From: Rubripirellula amarantea | GTDB taxonomy: Bacteria; Planctomycetota; Planctomycetia; Pirellulales; Pirellulaceae | Reading direction: 5' to 3' | DNA: 64,000 nucleotides | Assembly: GCF_007859865.1 (NCBI RefSeq) | Contig: NZ_SJPI01000001.1 | Coordinates: 2,294,001-2,358,000, forward strand | Shown here: positions 34,672 through 44,074 of the stretch, piece after piece | Layout of the letters: the number at the start of each line of letters is the position of its first letter | How positions within the stretch are numbered: position 1 is the first letter of the stretch | Position numbers and translations under genes: made by a program | The notes under the pieces: generated by a model | The model's database searches: none | What the model saw: the letters and a program-made list of their open reading frames with translations, nothing else | Told to the model about the DNA's origin: nothing

Positions 34672-37110
34672 ATGAACTCTTCCAATGGCCCTTCGAGCAA
34701 GGGTATGACGTCACGGCTTTCTAAAGTTGAAGCAGCCAAGGCCCACTATGCTGATGAATCCCCTGCGACAGCACCGCAGTCAAGACGAGGAGCATCGTAT
34801 TACGGGTACGGGTATGAGCAACCGAAGTGGGGCGAAACCATCAACCCACTTTCGATAGTAAGACGTCGATGGAAATGGATCGCTGGATTTGCGTGCCTGG
34901 GGATTTTGGCAACTGCGATTTATCTTAGCCAGACACCTCCGACGTTTCGAAGTCAAGCAAAGATTCTGGTCAATCCCAATCGCGTCGAAGTCGGGGATTC
35001 TGACACGAGTAACGATGTTGTAGACGAGGACGTTCTGGCCAATCACGTCGAGCTGATCCGAAGTCGCAGGACTATCGAATCGGCCCTCAATCAAGCCGGT
35101 TTGATTGCTGAACCTTCGATTGTTGCCAAGGCTGAACCACCTGAAGATACGGTGACCTACGTCGCCAGCAACTTGCGCATCGACCGTGGTGGATTGGGGG
35201 CGGCTAAGAAGGCACGGAGTTTGACCGTCACATTTGACCACAGCGATCCAGTTGTCGCGCAGCAAGTGCTGCAGGCGGTGATTGACCAATACCTTCAGAC
35301 GTTGTCTCAGAAGGTCGACGAGATTCTCGAACGATCTCATCGTGTAGTTTTGGACACCCAGCAGCAACTCGCTGCTAAAATCGGCGAATTAGAACAACGG
35401 CAGAAGCTTGCGCGCGACCAAGCTCCCATTTTGTTCGACGGCAGCAACACGACGAACGTTTACGAGGAAAGATATCGATCGCTGCAGTCCGAATTGGTTA
35501 GCGCGGATCTTGAAGTATCAAAACTTCGTTCGCGTTTGGAGCAGGTCAATAGCACCATCGAGCAGATTGCGGCCTCGGATCGTAAGTCTGATCACATCGA
35601 TAAACTTGCACTCATTGATGTTGAAAGTTTGCAGCGAATGGGCGTGTTTACGGACATGCAACGAGATGCGGCCAGTTCCACCGAAGCACGAGCTGAGCTG
35701 CCTGGTGAAGTGGAGCGAGCTCGAATCGAGATTAGTCAGGTTCTAGAACTCAGTTCCGAGCGGCAACGGTTAGTTTCGGTTTTCGGTTCAAAGCACCCCA
35801 AAGTTGCGGACATCGAAAAGCAGATCACGTTGACCAAGCAATTTTTGTTCGATCAAGCTAAACGCGAAGAGGATTCAAGTCAGGCTTCGTCGCCAACGCT
35901 CGATCCCGAAGCGATGCTGAAGGCGTATGTCGGGTTTTTAAGAAATGACTTGGCATCGCATTTAGAACGCAAAACCGAGCTGCAGCGTCTGGTTGAGCTT
36001 GCCGAAGAACAGGCAAGGGAGTTCGTCGCCTTTGAACGTTCCGATCGGTTATTGCAGAACGAGATTGATCGTCAGCGGGCTTTGTTTGATGGAGTCATGG
36101 AACGCGTGGTGAACATGAACTCAGCAGGCGATACCGCCAGTTTTACTCAGGAGATACTCGAAGACCCTCGCGTAGGCGAATTAGTGTGGCCCAAGCCGCT
36201 ACTGTGTTTGGCACTGGGGCTACTGGGAGGCGTCTTGGTGGGATCTGGTGTGGGCGTGTCGCGGGAATTCATGGATCAACGATTTGCATCGGTTGAGCAA
36301 TTTGAAACGGCGCTAGGCTTACAAGCATTCGGCGTGATTGATGATCTTAGCGGTATCGAATTGTCCACGTCCCCGAAGGCGACGGGCAACGCCAAGGGAT
36401 CACGAGAAACGTTTCGTTTGACTCGAACCATCTTGGCTCAATCTATTCAATCGCGTGGCATTCATTCGATGGGGATCACCAGCCCGACCCCAGGTGACGG
36501 GAAATCAACGATGGTGTCGCACCTGTCGACTTCATTCATTCGATCGGGAATGCGAGTTTTGCTGATTGATGCTGACCTGCGACGTCCCACCATTCATAAG
36601 CTTTTTGGTTTGCCGAATGAACTCGGCTTGTCACAATTTATCTCTGGAAGTGCAACGCTTGACGAGGTGATTCAGAGTACGAAATCGGACGACTTCAAAG
36701 TCATCACTTCCGGAGAGATCAGTCTCGATTCGCCCGAGTGGCTGCAAACTGCGGCTCTTGAGGAGTTGCTGCGTCAAACGGAAGACTTCGATTTGGTGTT
36801 GTTCGACCTGCCGCCTGTCTTGGCGGTTTCGGACGCGGCGGTCGTACTTCCACGTCTCGACGCGTCGCTCTTGGTATCTCGCGTCGCAACCAACAAACGC
36901 CATCAGGTCATCAACGCGGCAAAACGAATTGATGCCGCCGGTGGGCAATGGATTGGTGCGTTGTTAAATATCGTGCAGGCGCCTAAGGAGTTCCACGAGC
37001 AAGGTTATGGTTACCAATCTGATAGCTACCGATCGCGGATTCCGGTGAAGTCTCAACCGTCGAAGATGGCAGCGATACGCTCGTTTGCTGCCGAAGAGTC
37101 GGTCATCTAA
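34672..37110 (+). CDS. Polysaccharide co-polymerase / tyrosine autokinase (Wzc-like)
   Basis: 812 residues from the ATG at 34672; a TTG at 34597 would add 25 residues outside the fold. Controls chain length and export of the exopolysaccharide. A Wzz domain begins after a Gly/Tyr stretch: SIVRRRWKWIAGFACLGILATAIYL is the first membrane helix. A long periplasmic coiled coil follows (about 200-480). The second helix is at about 520-535 (PLLCLALGLLGGVLVGSGVG). The BY-kinase domain has Walker A SPTPGDGKSTMVSHL, A' VLLIDADLRRPTIH and B LVLFDLPPVLAVSD. Few tyrosines remain at the C terminus (GYGYQSDSYRS), so the usual Tyr cluster is short. Confidence 0.93.
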   Translation: MNSSNGPSSKGMTSRLSKVEAAKAHYADESPATAPQSRRGASYYGYGYEQPKWGETINPLSIVRRRWKWIAGFACLGILATAIYLSQTPPTFRSQAKILVNPNRVEVGDSDTSNDVVDEDVLANHVELIRSRRTIESALNQAGLIAEPSIVAKAEPPEDTVTYVASNLRIDRGGLGAAKKARSLTVTFDHSDPVVAQQVLQAVIDQYLQTLSQKVDEILERSHRVVLDTQQQLAAKIGELEQRQKLARDQAPILFDGSNTTNVYEERYRSLQSELVSADLEVSKLRSRLEQVNSTIEQIAASDRKSDHIDKLALIDVESLQRMGVFTDMQRDAASSTEARAELPGEVERARIEISQVLELSSERQRLVSVFGSKHPKVADIEKQITLTKQFLFDQAKREEDSSQASSPTLDPEAMLKAYVGFLRNDLASHLERKTELQRLVELAEEQAREFVAFERSDRLLQNEIDRQRALFDGVMERVVNMNSAGDTASFTQEILEDPRVGELVWPKPLLCLALGLLGGVLVGSGVGVSREFMDQRFASVEQFETALGLQAFGVIDDLSGIELSTSPKATGNAKGSRETFRLTRTILAQSIQSRGIHSMGITSPTPGDGKSTMVSHLSTSFIRSGMRVLLIDADLRRPTIHKLFGLPNELGLSQFISGSATLDEVIQSTKSDDFKVITSGEISLDSPEWLQTAALEELLRQTEDFDLVLFDLPPVLAVSDAAVVLPRLDASLLVSRVATNKRHQVINAAKRIDAAGGQWIGALLNIVQAPKEFHEQGYGYQSDSYRSRIPVKSQPSKMAAIRSFAAEESVI

Positions 37111-38356
37111 GTTCCGGCCGTTCTTGGATAAACCGCTGGGATAGCATGCGAAGTGGGATGGCCAGTAAGGCGGGCATCATCACGATGGCGAGCTTGTCGA
37201 TAGACTCAACATAGTTGCCCGCCAACGAAGCAAACCAAGTGATGCTAATCAAGTAGCACCAGTAGGATTGCGGATCACGCATCCGCCTGAGCCACTGATC
37301 GAGCAAGCCGAGCACAATGCCGTAGCCCACTGCAACGATCGCAAGGCCCCACCATCTGCCCGCGATCCAGGCTGTACCGGGGACCGTCGATCCAAACCCA
37401 ACACCACGGCTGTATTCTTCGGCAAAGTAGTAGTTCATGAAGGTGTCCCGCGAGCCTCGAACGAGAACACTCGGTTTGCTTTCGCCTTCGTAGGTGTTCT
37501 GAATCAAAGTGAAGTTTGAAAAACCGTCGAAGTTTCTTCGTTCGAATACCTCAGCAGCCCCACGTCCCAAATCAACGTCCTGGTCAAACTTAACAGAATT
37601 GAGCAGTCGATCAGCGAACGCGATCACTGCGATGCAAAGGATGGCTGCACTCACATTCGTCGGCGTGAACAACCGCCTGCGGTCCGTGGACAAGTAGACG
37701 ACTGCGGACATTAGCGGAAGTAGAAAGCGGCCTCTAGCACCCGTCATCATCACCGGGGCACCGAAGAAAACCAATACCGCAGCGGCGACGAAGTATCGTT
37801 TCCGCCTCAATGACTCGCCAAGCATAAAGGCGAACCCATAGGCACCAAAATACATTAGCGAGGTCAACACTTTACCGCTGGTGGTTTTTACCAACTCCGA
37901 ACGCATCATGTCGCTCGAAAGATTTTGCTGGCCCAGGTAGATCACCGCCCCTGTTCCGACGATCAGGCAAATGAGAGCGTAGAGTTGGTCGCTGGTTGAC
38001 AACGCGCGATCCATTTCCAGTTCGACCGTGCGATCTTGCGTTGTTGTTCCTAGGGACTGAACCAGTAGCGCCACCATCATGGTGATGCTTAAGAAGACGA
38101 TTAGCGCGATTTGCGACTGAACAGCAAACTGCAAGCGAGTCTGTTGATCGTACTGCTCAAGTCCAACCAAAAAACCGTCGGAGGCTAAAAAGTAGACCTG
38201 TGGAATACCGAACCATCCGCCGTAAAAGACTGCAACCCAGGCGATCGGATGAAACCACTTGCTTCTGTACTGCGTGCGAATTGAAGTCAGCACACCGGAA
38301 ACCATGGCTAGTCCTGCCGCTTGGACTAGAAGCAGAACAATGAACCAAGCCAACAT
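37103..38356 (-). CDS. O-antigen polymerase-like membrane protein
   Basis: 417 residues, about 11 predicted transmembrane helices, and a large polar loop in the second half (DTFMNYYFAEEYSRGVGFGSTVPG). This is the topology of Wzy-type polymerases, which join repeat units at the periplasmic face. Sequence identity is normally very low in this family, so the call rests on topology and location. I chose the ATG at 38356 because it overlaps the sulfotransferase stop by one base (TGATG); the open frame begins at 38383. Its 3' end overlaps the convergent Wzc-like gene by 8 bp. Confidence 0.65.
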   Translation of the reverse strand: MLAWFIVLLLVQAAGLAMVSGVLTSIRTQYRSKWFHPIAWVAVFYGGWFGIPQVYFLASDGFLVGLEQYDQQTRLQFAVQSQIALIVFLSITMMVALLVQSLGTTTQDRTVELEMDRALSTSDQLYALICLIVGTGAVIYLGQQNLSSDMMRSELVKTTSGKVLTSLMYFGAYGFAFMLGESLRRKRYFVAAAVLVFFGAPVMMTGARGRFLLPLMSAVVYLSTDRRRLFTPTNVSAAILCIAVIAFADRLLNSVKFDQDVDLGRGAAEVFERRNFDGFSNFTLIQNTYEGESKPSVLVRGSRDTFMNYYFAEEYSRGVGFGSTVPGTAWIAGRWWGLAIVAVGYGIVLGLLDQWLRRMRDPQSYWCYLISITWFASLAGNYVESIDKLAIVMMPALLAIPLRMLSQRFIQERPELR

Positions 38357-39267
38357 CAGGACTGGTGTCCATTGACTTCGCAATCTTTGCCAATCCAGCC
38401 GTCCCCGATCTGCTGTTCAAGCCATTCTTGCTGTGGACGGAAATCGAACTGTTGAACCATTTCTTTGGCCTTGGAACGCAGGTCCGCATCGGCATTCTGT
38501 CGGTAAAGCCACTTGTTGTTGCGCACGAGCTTGCGAAGGCTGCGGGGTGTCAGTAGCCGAAAATGTTTAGTCAGGAATGCGATCACGCGGTTCCTTGGGA
38601 TTGCTGAACCATAGACACGTCGATTCACTTGTTGCTCAACCCAGTCTTCCGTCAACCAATCTGGGTCGTCGTTAATAAACTTCGCAATCACGTCGCGGAA
38701 CCATTTTGCGTCCCGAATTGGAAACGGCACTACGGCAAGAAAATCGGGGTTAGCAGACAACCACCGTTGTGTGTGGACGTCGTAAAGCGAGTAGCTTTCG
38801 GCATCCTCGGCTACCTGTCCCGACAGTTCGGTGTCACTGGAATCATCATTGTTGATCCAGAATCGACCTCGTCCGACGCTGTGTAATAAGTCCGATGCGG
38901 CTCGATCATAAGGATCTCGCACGAAGATGAGCACGCGAACACTGTTAGCCAAGTTTGAAAGGCGCTCGGGGCCTTCGTGGCAATTCAGGTACGAGGGAGC
39001 AATTTCGATTGGTCGCTTGCAATCGGACTGAAAAAGCTTTGCATACCAAGAAACGCCACGATGATACTCGCGATCAAGAAAGAACGTTTCCTTAACGCCG
39101 ACCGGGAACCGTTCAGGCATTTGTTCACGCAATATCGCATCCAACCAAGTCGTGCCGCACTTCGGCGATCCCACGCAAACAGCGAGCGAATCAAATCTCC
39201 TCTCTGAGGTTTGAGCACCATCGGTTTGGCCGATGGGACACTCAGACGCAGTTGTCACGATGTTCAT
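38356..39267 (-). CDS. Sulfotransferase
   Basis: 303-residue PAPS-dependent sulfotransferase. The 5'-phosphosulfate loop VGSPKCGTTWLDAIL (about 32-46) and the 3'-phosphate-binding RVLIFVRDPYDRAASDLLHS (about 110-129) are intact. Between them is KETFFLDREYHRG, typical of carbohydrate sulfotransferases. It is coupled to the polymerase-like gene, so it most likely sulfates the exopolysaccharide or its lipid-linked precursor. The acceptor residue cannot be seen. No PAPS synthesis gene is in the window. Confidence 0.9.
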   Translation of the reverse strand: MNIVTTASECPIGQTDGAQTSERRFDSLAVCVGSPKCGTTWLDAILREQMPERFPVGVKETFFLDREYHRGVSWYAKLFQSDCKRPIEIAPSYLNCHEGPERLSNLANSVRVLIFVRDPYDRAASDLLHSVGRGRFWINNDDSSDTELSGQVAEDAESYSLYDVHTQRWLSANPDFLAVVPFPIRDAKWFRDVIAKFINDDPDWLTEDWVEQQVNRRVYGSAIPRNRVIAFLTKHFRLLTPRSLRKLVRNNKWLYRQNADADLRSKAKEMVQQFDFRPQQEWLEQQIGDGWIGKDCEVNGHQS

Positions 39268-39676
39268 GACGCGGTTCCTTTGGCTCGATTGCAGGTCTTA
39301 ACTAGTCCCAAAATAGACGACCCAAGTGTTTTGTCATCTAGGTTTGGGCTTCAAATCCTCAGCAGCGATGTCAGGGGATACCAAACTGACAATCAAGCGT
39401 TGATAGGGGCAGTCCATTTTCCAACGCTCAACGAATTATTTTCACGAATGGTAAAACGTTTTCAGACGACGAACGCGAAGCACAGCTCGACACGCTTGTG
39501 TTTCTCGCTCGATGCAAAGAAAAGTTTGCACGCAGCGGTAGCGAGACTGACCTTACCGGCAAGATGTCGTCGTCGATCGTTCCAACATCAGATTTGCGAA
39601 GTAGTTCACGATTCCATTTAGCAAAATCACGTCTAACATTTTGAAAATACAGTCTATGTGGTATTGGAGAATTCGT
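39268..39676. other. 409-bp divergent promoter region
   Basis: Between the sulfotransferase (minus) and the GT4 gene (plus). It ends in an AT-rich stretch with the RBS GGAG seven bases before the GT4 start. No ORF with a domain or strong inverted repeat was found. Confidence 0.4.
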
Positions 39677-40858
39677 ATGACAACGATTTGCCACATCGTA
39701 GAATCCTTCGCCTACGGAACGGCGAAAAGCGTTAATCAGCTTTGCAGATTCCTGGCGGACGATGCATGTGTTCAGGTTTATTATGGTAATCGACAAGGAA
39801 CCGAATTGGATCTTGTGGATTGCGATCCGCGAGTGACTTGGGTTCCGTTACCGGGGATCGGTAAGACGGCGCACCTTCAAAACGTTTCCTTCCTCGCCCG
39901 TCGGTTGAGACGTGGGGTGGACGTTGTTCATGGGCATAGTGCCTACGGTGGCATGTATGCCAAGATTCTGCACCGGAGTACATCGGCGAGGGTTGTTTAC
40001 TCGCCCAGGGGTTATGCCTTTCTTCGACGTGACTTCAAGGCATTGACTCGCCAACTGTTTTGCGCGATGGAGCGAATGACGGCGGATCATTGCCTTACGA
40101 TTGGGTGCGGGCGGTTTGAATCGACGTTGGCTCATCAACTCGGTGGGTTTGCTCTTCAGATCAACAACGGATTTAGCGTCCATGATCCTGAGCCTGTGGA
40201 TCGACTGGACAACGTTGTCGTTGGCGCGGGCCGAGTCTGTTTTCAGAAAGGATACGACCATTTTCTTGATGTCGCGCGTCGAATGCCACACGTATCGTTT
40301 CTTTGGGTGGGCGATGCCGAAGACGGTGAGCCGATGGCAAAGTTGCCTGTGCCTGATAACGTTCGCCGCGTTGGGTACATGCCACATTCGGAATTGCTCG
40401 ACGTGATCCGGCGTAGTCGATGTGTCTTTCTGCCCTCGCGTTGGGAAGGTCTTTCTCGCTTTCTCATTGAGAGCATTGGATATGCTAAAGCGATTGTCAC
40501 CAGTCAGTTTGGCGGTAACTTGGATTGTCTTGATGGTCATCCTGACAAACAAGATCTAATGCGTTTTCGCAATGGATTTGCAGCCAACTCCGTTGACGGT
40601 TGGTGCACGGCGATTGACGAGATGATGTCACACGACACGATGGTGGACGATATGCAACAGTCGAGTCATCAACTCGCAAGCGAGCACTTTGACATCGACA
40701 AGATTGCAGTTCAGTGGCAACGGCTTTATCACGAGCTTGCCAGTGGCTATTCGCTCCATTCCATGGTCAATTGCTGGAACGCGCCGTCGGACGATCCACG
40801 GTTTCGATGGGAATCCAAAGAATCTCAACCGCAGACTTCGCCGTCCGTGTCAGTTTGA
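39677..40858 (+). CDS. Glycosyltransferase family 4
   Basis: 393 residues with the GT-B fold of GT4 retaining transferases. The start at 39677 has GGAG seven bases upstream and begins MTTICHIVESFAYG, right at the fold; a TTG at 39641 is less likely. The N-terminal domain includes VDVVHGHSAYGGMYAKIL. The C-terminal nucleotide-sugar-binding domain has GAGRVCFQKGYDHFLDVAR, FLWVGDAEDGEPM, GYMPHSELLDVIRRSRCVFLPSRWEGLSRFLIESIGYAKAIV with the ExF-ExxG type motif, and NGFAANSVDGW. It probably adds a sugar to the exopolysaccharide repeat unit. Confidence 0.92.
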   Translation: MTTICHIVESFAYGTAKSVNQLCRFLADDACVQVYYGNRQGTELDLVDCDPRVTWVPLPGIGKTAHLQNVSFLARRLRRGVDVVHGHSAYGGMYAKILHRSTSARVVYSPRGYAFLRRDFKALTRQLFCAMERMTADHCLTIGCGRFESTLAHQLGGFALQINNGFSVHDPEPVDRLDNVVVGAGRVCFQKGYDHFLDVARRMPHVSFLWVGDAEDGEPMAKLPVPDNVRRVGYMPHSELLDVIRRSRCVFLPSRWEGLSRFLIESIGYAKAIVTSQFGGNLDCLDGHPDKQDLMRFRNGFAANSVDGWCTAIDEMMSHDTMVDDMQQSSHQLASEHFDIDKIAVQWQRLYHELASGYSLHSMVNCWNAPSDDPRFRWESKESQPQTSPSVSV

Positions 40859-41164
40859 ACATGTTGAGTGAACACATCCTTGATGCATTCCCAAAGCAGA
40901 TCCTCACACTGCCAAAAAGTAATTGTGGTAAACCCCTGAGAGTTCTCTCGTGGTTTGCCGCATGTGCACGACGTGATTGTTAAGCAAGCTGAGATTCGGC
41001 TGGCTGTTGATGCGAGACCCAACCAAATCAAAAGTAAGCTTTCCATCTGGCATTGGTGCGCGGACACAATGCAACGCCGTTAGTTAGCACACGCCCGCGT
41101 GAAGGTTTTCACCAACGATCGAACTTTTGTTTTGCTGAGAACTCGGGCTTAATTGCCGACGTAC
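40859..41164. other. 306-bp intergenic region
   Basis: Between the convergent GT4 and PEP-CTERM genes. Two modest inverted repeats may act as terminators, but none has a convincing U tract. I see no ORF or other element. Confidence 0.4.
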
Positions 41165-41839
41165 TTACTTTTTGCTCGATCGCTTGCGACGAAAGCGATA
41201 GACCGCATATCCCAACGGAAGTAGCGCCAGCGAGGTGCTTGGCTCGGGGACTGCTGACACTCGGAAGTTCAACGTGTAGCTAGACGATGGCCCGGTTTCT
41301 TGCAGGTAGACGGTGTAGTTGCCTGCATCAAGCGAGTTTTCTGATCCAATCAAGAGATCAAACAAATTCGTTCCGCTATCGGGATCACTTAACGCATCGT
41401 CTACATCATCAGGCTCTCCGATCGTTCCCCATGTCGACATGTTCGCCGTTAGGTTCGCGGACGTGACCGTTGTGTTGATTTGGGTAGACGAGTACTGAAA
41501 TGTGTTCTGATCGTCGATTGCCATGAAGATCAGGTTCGAGGAACTCGTGAAGCTTCGCAAGAATATTTCGTTGATGCGCGTGCCAGCCGCTACTTCAAAT
41601 GAAAAAATATCGGCACCTTGAAAGTCGACCCACGTCCCCATGAAATCCTGGCCGACCTGCGTAACGGTTCCTTGGACGGTGTTGTTACCGATTTCTAAGG
41701 TTCCAAGATTGGTGGGAACTAAGTGGTTTGATGAAAGCTCATTCCCACCGGATTCCATAAACGTAACTGGCGCAGCAAGTAAGGGTGACCCGCTAAGAAC
41801 GGCGACGCAGATAGCCGAGACGAGAAACAAGGACCGCAT
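41165..41839 (-). CDS. PEP-CTERM sorting domain protein
   Basis: 224-residue secreted protein from the ATG at 41839 (the frame opens at 41890, but only this start gives a clean signal peptide, MRSLFLVSAICVAVLSGSPLLAAP). The C terminus has the sorting signal VPEPSTSLALLPLGYAVYRF followed by basic RRKRSSKK: the PEP motif, a hydrophobic helix and a positive tail. The middle is a beta-rich region of about 150 residues without a known family (NLFDLLIGSENSLDAGNYTV). Exosortase would cleave it and probably attach it to the surface; no exosortase gene is in the window. It flanks the exopolysaccharide locus, as is common for such proteins. Confidence 0.88.
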   Translation of the reverse strand: MRSLFLVSAICVAVLSGSPLLAAPVTFMESGGNELSSNHLVPTNLGTLEIGNNTVQGTVTQVGQDFMGTWVDFQGADIFSFEVAAGTRINEIFLRSFTSSSNLIFMAIDDQNTFQYSSTQINTTVTSANLTANMSTWGTIGEPDDVDDALSDPDSGTNLFDLLIGSENSLDAGNYTVYLQETGPSSSYTLNFRVSAVPEPSTSLALLPLGYAVYRFRRKRSSKK

Positions 41840-41964
41840 GATTGGTGTCCAGACAGTTATAGATAAGGAAAACGCCCGATCAAGCAGCATACTTCAGTAG
41901 ATATGTCGTATCTACCAGTTCTATGAGGGGGCAAAGGCACAGGGGAAGGCATAGGCGAAGGCAC

Positions 41965-42031
41965 AGAGCGGTGGCACAGAGCGGTGGCACCAGAGCGGTG
42001 GCACAGAGCGGTGGCACCAGAGCGGTGGCAC
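41965..42031. repeat. Tandem repeat, unit AGAGCGGTGGCAC
   Basis: Five copies of the 13-mer AGAGCGGTGGCAC, two pairs being separated by an extra C. It lies in non-coding DNA between the PEP-CTERM gene and the DUF1549/DUF1553 unit. Confidence 0.95.
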
Positions 42032-42179
42032 AAGGCAATCGGAATCGAGCGACGGGCCTAGTAAGTAGCCAGGACCGGCCAATAACGCTACGTACATGCG
42101 AAGTTTGTCAACTGCGTGTGTTTTTGAGATCAAACTTGGTTCCAGAGGGCTCGGTCGAATAGAATCGGGGTGTCAACAC

Positions 42180-42217
42180 TTCCTTAGGGTACGCATGGTT
42201 CCTTGGGGTACGAATGG
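42180..42217 (+). promoter_or_regulatory. Two 19-bp direct repeats upstream of the DUF1549/DUF1553 gene
   Basis: TTCCTTAGGGTACGCATGG (42180-42198) and TTCCTTGGGGTACGAATGG (42199-42217) are 17/19 identical, contiguous, and end 22 bp before the gene. Such adjacent repeats may bind a regulator or reflect a recent duplication. Confidence 0.5.
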
Positions 42218-42239
42218 CCGTTGAAAGCGTTCTAATTGC

Positions 42240-43949
42240 ATGCTCACCGCCCTATCTATGGATTTCCGTATCGTTATGCCGCGAACTCCTCTTTCTCTAG
42301 TCGCTCTTTTCGCCATCTGGGTGGTTTCGCTGGTTTCACCGCACTCTGCGTTGTCTCAGCCGCCTCGCCAGCATCCTGTCGTTGCAATGATCGACGAAAA
42401 AATCGAGCAGGGTTGGACCGACTTTGAAGTTCGGCCCGCTGCCGAGGCTGACGACCTAACTTGGTGCCGACGGGTGTTTTTGGATGTGATCGGAAGAATT
42501 CCGACAGTCGATGAGCTTAAGGAATTTGCGTCGGATCGAAGTGCGGACAAGCGGGCGATCTTGGTGGATCGTTTGCTCAACGACGATCGCTACACCGAGG
42601 AGTATGCGGGGCACTGGGCGACCATTTGGTCGAATCTTTTGATCGGCCGAGGTGACAACGATCGCCGATCGATGGTGAACCACGATGGCATGCAGAAGTA
42701 CCTGCGTGATAGCTTCGCCAGCAACAAGCCCTACGACGTTATGGTTCGCGAGTTGGTGACTGCGACCGGTTCGTGCAAGCCTGGTACACCTGGGTTCAAT
42801 GGTGCCGCCAATTTTCTGATTAATAAAGTCAACGAAGAGAATGCGGTCTTGGCGACCAGCAGCACGTCGCGGATTTTCTTGGGGCAACAGGTGCAATGCA
42901 CGCAGTGCCACAACCATCCTTTCAATCAATGGAAGCAACAACGGTTTTGGGAGTTCAATTCGTTTTTTCGACAGACCCGTGCTCTGCGTCGATTCGTCGA
43001 CGGTACCAACGACGTCGACTATGGCGAATTGGTTGACCAGGACTTCGCGGGCGAAGCGGGTGATGCCGAGAACGCAATGATTTTTTACGAACTGCGGAAC
43101 GGTTTGACCAAAGCGGCCTATCCGAAGTTCACGGATGGGGAACGTGAAGTCGAGATTGGAAACAGCGGTTTCGTCAGCGACGTCAATCGTCGTCAGGAAC
43201 TTGCCAAAGTGATGCTCGAAAGCGATGACTTTGATCGCATGATCGTCAATCGTATGTGGTCGTTATTTCTTGGCTACGGTTTCACCAAGCCCATCGATGA
43301 CCTTGGGCCTCACAACCCATCGACTCATCCTGAATTGCACAGCGAATTAGCAAAGGCGTTTCGTGAATCGAGCTATGATCTCAAGCAGTTGATCGCGTGG
43401 GTCACAGCGAGCAAGCCCTATCAATTATCTGCGGTGCTGAGCGGTTCGAACAAGAGCGATGATCCGACCATTGGCGAAACGCCGAAGTTTTCGCGGTTCT
43501 ACCTGCGGCAAATGAGTGCCGAGCAACTATATCAATCGATGATCGCCGCAACCGGTGCCAGTGGTAGCGGTAGTTACGAAGAGCAAGAGCAGCAGCGACG
43601 GCGTTGGCTACAACAATTCGTCGTTGCTTTTGGCACAGACGAAGGGGATGAAGCGACGACCTTCAATGGTTCAATTCCTCAAGCCCTAATGCTCTTTAAC
43701 GGCGAGTTGACCCAAAAGGCAACCGCCACCGGACAAGGGACTTTCCTGGACAAGGTGGCTTCGACAAGTCGAAAACCAAATGATGCCCTTCAGCAATTGT
43801 TTTTGGTTGGTTTGGCTCGCAAGCCCACACGTGCAGAGACGACTGCTGCGACCGCGCTGTATCGTGCCACCGGCGGCGATCAATCCATGATGCTGCAAGA
43901 CATGTGGTGGGCCATCATCAATAGCAACGAGTTCATTTTTCAACACTAA
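42240..43949 (+). CDS. DUF1549/DUF1553 secreted protein with CxxCH motif
   Basis: 569-residue planctomycete-type protein with an N-terminal hydrophobic signal segment (about 17-38). The DUF1549 domain begins near FEVRPAAEADDLTWCRRVFLDVIGRIPT and contains QCTQCHNHPFNQWKQQRFW, with CxxCH at Cys220-Cys223-His224, a motif that can bind heme c. The DUF1553 domain starts near residue 300 (NRRQELAKVMLESDDFDRMIVNRMWSLFLGYGF). The function is unknown; neighbours of this type often occur with DUF1501 proteins. The first of four genes; a start at M13 (42276) is also possible. Confidence 0.85.
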   Translation: MLTALSMDFRIVMPRTPLSLVALFAIWVVSLVSPHSALSQPPRQHPVVAMIDEKIEQGWTDFEVRPAAEADDLTWCRRVFLDVIGRIPTVDELKEFASDRSADKRAILVDRLLNDDRYTEEYAGHWATIWSNLLIGRGDNDRRSMVNHDGMQKYLRDSFASNKPYDVMVRELVTATGSCKPGTPGFNGAANFLINKVNEENAVLATSSTSRIFLGQQVQCTQCHNHPFNQWKQQRFWEFNSFFRQTRALRRFVDGTNDVDYGELVDQDFAGEAGDAENAMIFYELRNGLTKAAYPKFTDGEREVEIGNSGFVSDVNRRQELAKVMLESDDFDRMIVNRMWSLFLGYGFTKPIDDLGPHNPSTHPELHSELAKAFRESSYDLKQLIAWVTASKPYQLSAVLSGSNKSDDPTIGETPKFSRFYLRQMSAEQLYQSMIAATGASGSGSYEEQEQQRRRWLQQFVVAFGTDEGDEATTFNGSIPQALMLFNGELTQKATATGQGTFLDKVASTSRKPNDALQQLFLVGLARKPTRAETTAATALYRATGGDQSMMLQDMWWAIINSNEFIFQH

Positions 43950-44074
43950 GCGAGTCAGTTTCAGGATTTTGGCGATAGGTATCAGGCGTCATTGATACAT
44001 ATTGCCGGCGACTTCTACGATTTCCTGTCACCTGAAACCTGTTTTCCGAAACTTATCACCCGAGATTTCTACCA

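Noticed and set aside
34780-35367. 195-codon antisense frame in the Wzc-like gene
   Set aside because: Shadow frame; the plus strand codes for a well-supported Wzz/kinase protein.
39848-40552. 234-codon antisense frame in the GT4 gene
   Set aside because: Long but without domain or signal; the GT4 motifs are on the other strand.
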